Shown piece after piece: positions 56,655 to 64,000 of a stretch of DNA of 64,000 nt. Origin of the DNA: Paralvinella palmiformis (taxonomy: Eukaryota; Annelida; Polychaeta; Terebellida; Alvinellidae); contig JAODUP010000514.1 of the NCBI GenBank assembly GCA_025642065.1, positions 174,001-238,000 of the forward strand, in the 5' to 3' direction. The notes below the pieces were generated by a model. It saw only the letters and a list, made by a program, of their open reading frames with translations. It was not told the DNA's origin and did no database searches. Made by a program: the position numbers and the translations under genes. Each line of letters begins with the position of its first letter. The first letter of the stretch is position 1.

Positions 56655-57985
56655 AATGGCTCAGTAAAAAATTTAGGGGTTATTTTTGGCCAATGTATTA
56701 ACATGTCACATCAGTATGCCGAGCTGCCTACTACCATCTTAAGAACATCCACTGTTTAAAAGCATTCTTGACACAAGAAGCACTTGTAACTGTAGTCCAT
56801 GTCTATGTTACATCTGGTATAGACTATTGTAACTCCCATGTTATATGGCATATCGGATTATATCATTAATCGCCTTCAGCGAATTCATAATAGTGTAGCT
56901 GGCATAGTGACTGTTGTCGCAATCATAATTAGTTACGCCAGCAGTTGGCGACATCTGGAGAAATTTATCTCTAGTGAGGGAAGTTAGAACCAATGAAATT
57001 TTAGCACACTTTCGCAGAAGCATTCCCGCGATGAGGTTTATATTTGTCATTTAATCGAATATAGATGGCATAAAGAGATATGAATAATTAAATAAAATTT
57101 TCGTTATGTAATAAGGATATGTAATTTAGCCAGGTTTCGATAATACAAGTTCTGTTAAATGTTATAAGCTTTAAGTGCATCACACGTGTTGGGCTATAAC
57201 GGAGTATATTTCGAATACTCGCCTATAAGATGTAAACGGTATAGAACGTTTTAGGTGTTGATAATCATTTAATATTCAGGCCAAGATGTCATATGACTAA
57301 AGAAAGGTAAAGGAGCTAAAACGTAAGTGATTAATTGTAGAGATGTTTTGTACCTTTTTAAGTGTTCATGGTAGTTTCACATAAAGATGGGTCATACTGT
57401 AGACATGTTATTCGGCGACAGAATAAATTGTTAAAACCCAAGGTCGTTGTGCTCGCAATTGCCTTACAGTGACGAATACTCGAAAATATGATCATATCAC
57501 CCCAATTCTTAAAACATTGCATCGGCTGCCTGCTAGACAGCGTATCCATTTCAATATTTTATTAATAACTTATAAATCTATTAACGATATGGCGCCAGAA
57601 TACCGGTATGAACTGGTGTCCATTAGAAGGTCATCCCGAAAACTCCGGTCATCCAGTCAGATACTATTGCAGTTGTCAGTGTCTCGGCTCAAGTCATCTG
57701 GTGATTGTGCGTTTAGTGTCGCAGCCCCCCACTTTGTGGAATAGGTTGCCGGCAAATATTAGAACTGCGTCGTCACTTGAATTTTTTTAATCTGTTCTAA
57801 AAACACCTGTTCAATGTCACTTTCACAGATAAATAATTGTTATCTTTTAAATCACTTACAGACATATTATTTGGGGTATTATTATATTACATATTATTTG
57901 TACAGTGCCTTTGAATGGCTCCTTCTAGTAATGGCGCTTTATTAAATATACATTATTATTATTATTATTATTACTATTATTATCA
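56655..57985 (+). mobile_element. LINE-A copy interrupted by another insertion
   Basis: 56655-56911 corresponds to 24379-24625 and 57468-57985 to the rest of the 24.4-kb copy (TPILKTLHRLPARQRIHFNI; APEYRYELVSIRRSSRKLRS; UTR; ATT tail). Between them lies 556 bp of unrelated DNA. Several frameshifts; not functional. Confidence 0.9.
56912..57467 (+). mobile_element. Repeat R1, second copy, inserted in LINE-A
   Basis: Flanked by AGTGAC at 56906-56911 and 57468-57473. Removing the insert and one AGTGAC restores alignment to the intact LINE-A copy, so this is a 556-bp insertion with a probable 6-bp target duplication. The left 270 bp match R1 at 54595-54870. No clear terminal inverted repeats and no coding capacity. 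Confidence 0.82.
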
Positions 57986-57990
57986 TTATT

Positions 57991-58375
57991 ATGGCAACAG
58001 CTACTAAGACAAGCTCATTTCCGGTGGAAACGGACAACTAGACCAAACTTGATCGTTTAACGTAAAACGCAGGTGATCGTTTAAAACAGGTTGCCTTATA
58101 ATAGACGTTTGTGGCGAAATTTGGGGGACCACATTCTTACGGTTTTTGAAGACTTAAAATTAGATCTGAGCCAGAGATAATAATATTGTAAAGCGCCTTA
58201 GAGCAGCTATCTAGCTGAATAGGTCGTTATATAAATGCCACATATTTTTATATATTATATTTAAACAGATGATCGTGGTGACATATTTTAATGCAGCTGG
58301 ATAATTTAATTTGGCCTATAACGAATTTCAGTCAGACGTTAGGTATTAGAGTCATCCTCTTGAATTTTAGGTTTT
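57991..58375 (+). mobile_element. Repeat R2, copy with SINE-C tail inside
   Basis: GACAAGCTCATTTCCGGTGG, AAACAGGTTGCC, TTATAATAGACGTT and GGTTTTTGAAGACTT match 63220-63370. The match resumes at GTCATCCTCTTGAATTTTAGG. 58160-58255 is a SINE-C 3' end (GTAAAGCGCCTTAGAGCAGC) absent from the other copy. Confidence 0.78.
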
Positions 58376-58438
58376 GTTTACTTTATTCGGGAATTTCTAC
58401 CGAACATATAGCTGGATAGAGTTGTGTACTGACGTCAT

Positions 58439-58439
<1 letters not shown>

Positions 58440-58509
<70 letters not shown>

Positions 58510-58540
58510 CGTGCGTGCGTGCGTGCGTGCGTGCGTGTTA
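58440..58540. repeat. (AT)n then (GTGC)n microsatellite
   Basis: About 60 bp of AT followed by about seven GCGT units. Confidence 0.95.
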
Positions 58541-58749
58541 TTTTGGCCCATTAGTGTCGGCGTTTGTGTGTTGTTGGTTGGAGGTCAATCCATTTATTAG
58601 GTAGCACTAAATGGTGATACAGAAAAGCTCAAAGAAACTGGCGACTAAAGACAATAATGGAGTAATATTAATTCAAAATAATCAGTCAGCTAAAAGCTGT
58701 TGTGAGATTTATAATTAAACAATAATTAGAATATGTTCTATACTGCCAC

Positions 58750-58852
58750 ACACAAGTGCGCTCACGCACGCACGCACACACACGCACAGTGTACACACAC
58801 ACACACACACAGTTTACACACAGACACACACACACACAGAGAGAGAGAGGGG
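58750..58852. repeat. CA/CG/GA/G compound microsatellite
   Basis: CACGCACG units, CA runs split by GTGTACA and GTTTACA, GA run, then nine G. Confidence 0.93.
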
Positions 58853-59254
58853 GGGGGCGTGTGTTTTTAATTAAGGATTAATTAAATTCAACACTTTCCA
58901 AGACAGCATTAAACAAAACTAAACCAGAGCTGGTGCGATGTATCTATAATGTTCAATTTAGACAACAATATTTGCAAAAAACACCACCCACTTGACAAAA
59001 CCCCGGAAGAAGAAAAATACTCTACTCTGTTCCAGTGAGCGTCTCCTTAATTACAATTGATATATGTACAATGAAACATTAGTTATATATATATTGTATT
59101 AAAATTATCTTGTAAAAGACATTTACCAATTTATTTATTATCATAGACTTATTTATTTATCTTAATAATTTTTATAAACCGTAGCAAATTAAAATTAAAC
59201 CCAACAAAATAAATTTATTGTACATCGATCAAACTTTTTAGAGCTATGTGGCAA

Positions 59255-59345
59255 AGACGGAAGGCCAAAAGAGCAGTTGACCCATTATTGATGGGGCAAA
59301 ATACCGAAGGGCAAAATATCGGGGGGAGGGAGGCAAAGGACCTGG
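59255..59345. repeat. Word-repeat tract
   Basis: GGCAAAGACGGAAGGCCAAAAG, then GGGGCAAAATACCGAA, GGGCAAAATATCGGGG and GGCAAAGG. Same grammar as the MULE ends. No transposase is adjacent. Confidence 0.6.
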
Positions 59346-59361
59346 ACCCGACCTTTCATCC

Positions 59362-59632
59362 TGAAATATAAGTAATACTTCAGGAGTCACTAAGCAACAA
59401 CAACAAAATCACCTGCGGTCCTGGTGTCTAGGACTAATCATCCAAGTCAATTCACGGCAGTAATACACCAAACATATATATATGTGTGTGTGTGTGTTTT
59501 AGCTGTGTATAATAAGGCACAGGCACAGAGAATCTCGAACCGTGAATTCAAACTCTGGACGTTTCTTCAGGGGACTGAATCCAGAGTGGCGACTTTTCTT
59601 GCTGAGACATGTGTAATGTCTCACCAGTCCCT
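59362..59632 (+). mobile_element. TG-bearing repeat in order Y-(TG)n-X
   Basis: Y-like 59385-59460 (AAAATCACCTGCGG ... AATTCACGGCAGTAATAC), (TG)n 59474-59496, X 59497-59632. X differs from the 13.8-kb copy mainly by a 6-bp duplication (AGGCAC). Confidence 0.72.
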
Positions 59633-59689
59633 TCTATTCTCACATACTAATAAAGTGAATTTTATATGCAAATAAAGTTGTGTGAGTGT

Positions 59690-59693
<4 letters not shown>

Positions 59694-59761
<68 letters not shown>
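59694..59761. repeat. (TA)n(TG)n microsatellite
   Basis: About 33 bp TA followed by about 34 bp TG. Confidence 0.95.
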
Positions 59762-59762
<1 letters not shown>

Positions 59763-60150
59763 CCGGTCAAACACCTAAATGGCGTCCCTCTAAAGACGAG
59801 AATAGTGCACGGAATATACAGCTCCAGAAAAACCTTTCTTAGAATGCGCACGCCTGAAAACACACAGAAAACAGAACTTCTCAACCGCAGTGTAGCATTT
59901 TTTGTGAACTTTGGTATTCAGGCTATGATTAGCGGTTTTAGTGTTGTTTATTTAATGACAAGCAGGCAAAAGTTAGAAAAAGGTTCGTAGCTTTGTCACG
60001 GATGGGGAGGCATAATTTGTACTTTGTTAGTATTTCCATGCGCTGAAATATTTTAACATGTCCTTACAGTAACACCGCTAAATATATTTCGTAGCGAGGA
60101 CAAAATGGTCGCCTGGTCTTTCTTTATCTAACACTGGTTATTGTTAAAAA

Positions 60151-60458
60151 TAAAAGACTCCAGAAGAGACACTTGACTCGAAGCTTAGTCGGGATTGCGT
60201 CGCTTACCTGTTACAAGTAAGGCTGACATAAACGGGACGAAATTAAGGACTATTGTCGTATATGAAATAAAAAATAAAAAATACACAAACTCATCATTTA
60301 TTTGAATTTTATCTTATATCGGGGCTAATGTCCTAGGGCTAAAAGACTACAGAAGTGACACCTGGCGTGAAGCTTAGTCGAGTTTCAGTTAGCGTCACTT
60401 AACGTATTACCAGTCAGGCTGATGTAAACAAGACGAAATTAAGGACTACTAGCCGTAT
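60151..60458 (+). repeat. Two direct repeats of about 110-120 bp
   Basis: 60151-60260 and 60340-60458 share AAAAGACT.CAGAAG.GACAC, GAAGCTTAGTCG and ACGAAATTAAGGACTA in order, with about 80 bp of AT-rich spacer. No coding content. Confidence 0.85.
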
Positions 60459-61059
60459 GATCTTCATAGTTATTGGTCTGGATATATAACGGTAAGAAAT
60501 GTCGATTGCATTTGTGTTGTTACGGTTTAAATTCCATTAGAGGGAGATATTTATTACGAATCTATTATCGTTTGATGTTTGGTCTTCTGCAGTCTTGTGT
60601 ACCCAGACCCATTTCATCATTTTGGTACGATGACACCGGTTTCTTTAAGAGACTTCTCTTCGGACCGCCTTAGGTGATCCTTAAAGACGGGTGATCTTTT
60701 ACGGTAGGGTCCGATCTTGTGTTCACTAGGAAATGACGAGACTGAAAAATAAATAAAACGCAAGAGAACGTTACGTGTATTTTGCATGTTTATTGTTTGT
60801 TAATACATTTGAACTACGACTAGTAATCAAATGGCATTAATTAATCAACACTAAACGCATTGTACAATGTACGTTTATTGCTCGTTCATTTAAAGAAATA
60901 AAAAATCGAACGGAGGTATTGTTTACATTGCACCCGAATCGTCGCGTTTTCCAGAATTACGATTAGTCAATAACGATACGGTGATTAACTGGAGGACTCA
61001 CAAACTCTAGCACAATCTGAGCACAATTCAACGATAATGTCGATCTATTGGTAACCAAA

Positions 61060-62972
61060 GAAAATCTAGCATTACAAAATCTCACGGTACAAAATCTACC
61101 CGGACATAATCCCACCGCACAAAATACCACAGGACACAATCCCAGAAAGTGAAAAGAGGGCCAAAGTCCCATACAATAGAAGAGAACTACATTTTATCAC
61201 AATAATTTGGTGCATTCAAGTAGAGTCCATCGAGACAAATTGCAATTACAATTTGTATTTCAGTGGGCTCCAATTACAACAAAACGCAATGTCATCAATT
61301 AATTGAGCTTGCTAGAGCTAATCTAAGAGAAATTATCTGCAATTAAGAGATCAGCTTGGATGCAATTATCCGCTTGAAAATTGCTAATGGATCATATCAT
61401 AATAAGCAATAAAAGGCCTGGAATCATACAAACATTCAGTTAACTTAATGAGGCAACCATTTAGGTCATACGCAGTAATAAGGGCGGTCAGAACATTTAG
61501 CTAGATGGTTGTTATATGTACACACAGAAATGTTCCGGGACGAATCACATATGGTGGACATGTGTGCAATGCCATTCACCCCACTGCAAGGGCAGTCTCT
61601 GACCCAGGAAACACCCGTTTCTGGTGCTTCCCACAACCATGACCCCGATCCAGCTAGTGTTTGCGTGGCCAAGGCCAAGGCAAACTTTGAAGTCTACCTG
61701 CACAGACCGGAGAGAAGCTGTCAAGAGGATGATACGTAGTACCTGACTCACTCGACGACTTGGCTATCGACGGTGAATGGGCTCAGACTGGGCAAGATGA
61801 ACCTGAGCCCTTCCTAATATATGGCAATGGTCCAGACACCAATTCCCGTATTATTGTCTTCGCCAACGCACCCCCCGTAAGACTATTAGCTAGCGCTGAT
61901 ATATGGTTTGTTGGTGGCACATTCGCGACGGCTCCCAGACGGTTCATGTAGTTGTATGTGATACGTGTTCCACTTGGAAATACAGCTGCCAGCACCGTCT
62001 ATGCTGTTCTCCGGCGCAAGTCCCTGCCATCCTACGTGGAACTGTTCCAGGCAGTTAATGCCAATTGCCACAGTGTGGAACTCGACATGGACCCAACTAC
62101 GGTAGTGTGCGATTTCGAACAAGGTGTCATCAAAGCCTTACAGACAGTCTTGGGTCCAGCCATCACCACACAAGGGTGCTTTTACCATCTTACACAGGCT
62201 ACCCGGGGCAAGATCCAGGAGATTTCAGCGAGTATGACATACCTGAGTGAAAAGACCCCATATGGTGCAGATGAACTACTTTGACAGGACTTATGTTACA
62301 GGAAGCCATCGACGTGTTCAACCAGGTCACGGCCAGATTGGCATTCGGGTCAAGAGGATTCCTCCACTCCACCCACCCACCAGCTGTGTGGAACGTCCCT
62401 GAGGCTACTCTCGCTTGTAAACTACGCACCAACAACCTGTGTGATGGCATGAACAATCGCTTCACTCACCTTATTGGATACAGCCATCCAACCATTTGGA
62501 TACTAACTTAAGCCACCCAGAAGAAGGACTGCTTCGTTTGTACCCAAATCAATGAGGACTTGATTGGGAATCTACTTACAAAGCGAGTCAGACGGAAGTA
62601 GAATAATCTGTAGGCACGCCTACTCACCATGTGCCTGGATCGCCAATCAGGATATAAGACAATGACCGAGGTTCTTCGTGGTGTTGGCTACAGTATCTGA
62701 TGGAAAGATACTCTCTGAACACCGATTCAGAATAGTGAAATTTTTCATTTCAATATAATTGTAAATATTTCCAGGTATTATTTCATTATATTTGTTGATT
62801 TATGTCATTTCATTAATTTACCCGGTAACATATAAAGAACAATAGTCATATAATTTTATTGTATATGTTAATAAATAAAGAAAAAAAGTGTTTAAATTTT
62901 GTGACTTTTGTGTGGGATTATGTCCGGGAAGATTTTGTACCGTTGGATTTTGTCATGTGATATTTTGTCCTG
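61060..62972 (+). mobile_element. MULE-A: Mutator-like element with both terminal inverted repeats
   Basis: Ends: 61060-61114 and 62912-62970 are inverted repeats sharing ACGGTACAAAATCT, CCCGGACATAATCCCAC and adjoining words. Coding remnants in order: SHNHDPDPASVCVAKAKANF (end of a FLYWCH-type zinc finger, 61509-61739), EPFLIYGNGPDTNSRIIVFA and ASADIWFVGGTFATAPRRF (61760-61951), LYVIRVPLGNTAASTVYAVL, DPTTVVCDFEQGVIKALQ and QGCFYHLTQATRGKIQE (61952-62223), then a deletion and shifted pieces. The first catalytic Asp, normally D in DGTF, reads G here. With several stops the transposase is dead, but the element may still be mobilised in trans. Confidence 0.9.
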
Positions 62973-63177
62973 GATTCGAACTATTAATCACGCTAATTAT
63001 AATTACAAAACAATCTTTTGTTTTCTGGTTGTGATGTGGGAGAAGCTGTTGTGAAATGATCGAAATTGTCCTGTATTTAGAAACAGCAACGTATCAATCA
63101 ACCAACGGACGTTTGGTCGGAGCTAAAATTGGCTTCCTTATAATTGGTCGATGAATGTCAAATTGAATAAATTAAAC

Positions 63178-63475
63178 GCTGCGTAAAGCGTACGGCCATC
63201 AAACGACGATCATGGCTACTTCAGACAAGTTCATTTCACGGTGGAAACGGACCACTATACCAGAATTGGCTTATTTAATGTAGAACGCAGATAATCGTTT
63301 GAAACAGGTTTCCGTATAATAAATGTTAATGCGGATATTTGTGGGACCACTTTTTATGGTCTTTGAAGACGGATGGTATCCCAAGACAGGTGGTCGTAGG
63401 CACAGGTGACACCAGTCAGATGACATGCATTGGAGTTATCCTTTTGAAATTTAGGTTTTGTCTCGCGTGTGTGAC
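63178..63475 (+). mobile_element. Repeat R2, uninterrupted copy
   Basis: Begins GCGTAAAGCGTACGGCCATC and includes ACGGTGGAAACGGACCAC, TTTGAAACAGGTTTCCGTAT and TTGAAATTTAGGTTTTGT. The first about 40 bp also occur at 55164-55204 beside MULE-C. It is followed by a TA microsatellite. Confidence 0.75.
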
Positions 63476-63489
63476 TGTGTGAGTAACTA

Positions 63490-63493
<4 letters not shown>

Positions 63494-63538
<45 letters not shown>
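63494..63538. repeat. (TA)n microsatellite
   Basis: 45 bp of pure TA. The remaining sequence to 64000 is AT-rich and shows nothing recognisable. Confidence 0.95.
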
Positions 63539-63542
<4 letters not shown>

Positions 63543-64000
63543 AAAGTCAATCAAATACACTTACTTAGATAAAAAATGGAATTAATATTTGTGTTGATTA
63601 TATAATGTTCATAAGTATCTGAATATAACTTTTAAGCAATTTATATTTTTGTGCTTTAAAATATTTAAACTGTTTGGGAAGCCTCATGTTTTGACTGGAA
63701 TGTGGCATTCGTTGTTTCTTCATATTTTATAGTTTTTGTTTGTTCATTACAGTATCATATCCAAAGGAAAACATATTCAAATCAATTCGTTAAGAAGAGA
63801 TCATTGTGAAAATGTTCAGAAATTATACAGTTATTCCATAAAACCTGTTGTCAGCGCCGATATTTTGTCAAACATATGTACATGCTGTTCATAGGAGTAT
63901 TTATTTGGTATATTTAATACAGAAAAACCCAAGACATTCAAATTTTATTCCTGCCAAAAATTACGCAAAAGATATTATGTGATAAGAGCTCTTTATTAAA

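Larger units (their letters stand above)
35291..64000. other. Intergenic or distal region without recognisable host exons
   Basis: No frame here shows a conserved cellular domain. The recognisable coding remnants all belong to transposons (48-50.5, 51.6-57.9 and 61.1-62.9 kb). Stretches with nothing I can name: 35580-36080, 36330-37700, 37990-38650, 39210-41120, 41500-42200, 42540-43250, 43590-44720, 45370-46140, 46380-47100, 47510-48190, 58860-59250, 60460-61050 and 63540-64000. Confidence 0.55.

Overview
This is a eukaryotic nuclear window from a bilaterian animal, most likely a mollusc or other lophotrochozoan. It is AT-rich, with spliced genes, introns up to about 15 kb, very many CA/GA/TA microsatellites and many families of degraded transposons. 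The taxonomic guess is inference. It rests on the KNDC1-type gene, the abundance of tRNA-derived SINEs, and repeat elements that carry TG microsatellites, a style well known from molluscs. No bacterial, viral or organellar genes were seen.

Left half, 1 to about 35.3 kb, minus strand: the 5' part of one gene, the orthologue of KNDC1 (very-KIND, a neuronal RasGEF). Six coding exons could be placed at base resolution because the splice signals and reading phases all agree: 34408-34153, 19288-19233, 18670-18436, 9676-8526, 5137-5026 and 896-760. They encode 649 residues: KIND domain 1, a long Ser/Asp-rich linker, and the first part of KIND domain 2. The remaining exons (rest of KIND2, RasGEF-N and RasGEF) lie beyond base 1. 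A 5' UTR acceptor, a two-codon upstream ORF and a CpG-rich probable promoter (about 34.7-35.3 kb) mark the 5' end.

Right half, about 35.3 to 64 kb: no conserved host exon was found. It is intergenic or distal-intron sequence rich in mobile-element debris. It holds a hAT transposase pseudogene with a head-to-head fragment (49.1-50.4 kb), three Mutator-like (MULE) transposase copies (51.6-52.8, 55.2-56.5 and 61.06-62.97 kb, the last with both terminal inverted repeats), fragments of three kinds of non-LTR retrotransposon, a LINE split by another insertion (56.66-57.99 kb), minisatellites and palindromic MITEs.

Across both halves there are at least five SINE families. The best defined, called SINE-A here, has eight good copies, and six of these have visible target-site duplications. 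Several elements end in, or consist of, short tandem 'words' of 14-20 bp with variant spelling. I found no operon-like or defence-like system. The most interesting material is the exact gene structure, the shared intron position in the two KIND domains, the nested and composite insertions, and the word-repeat termini.
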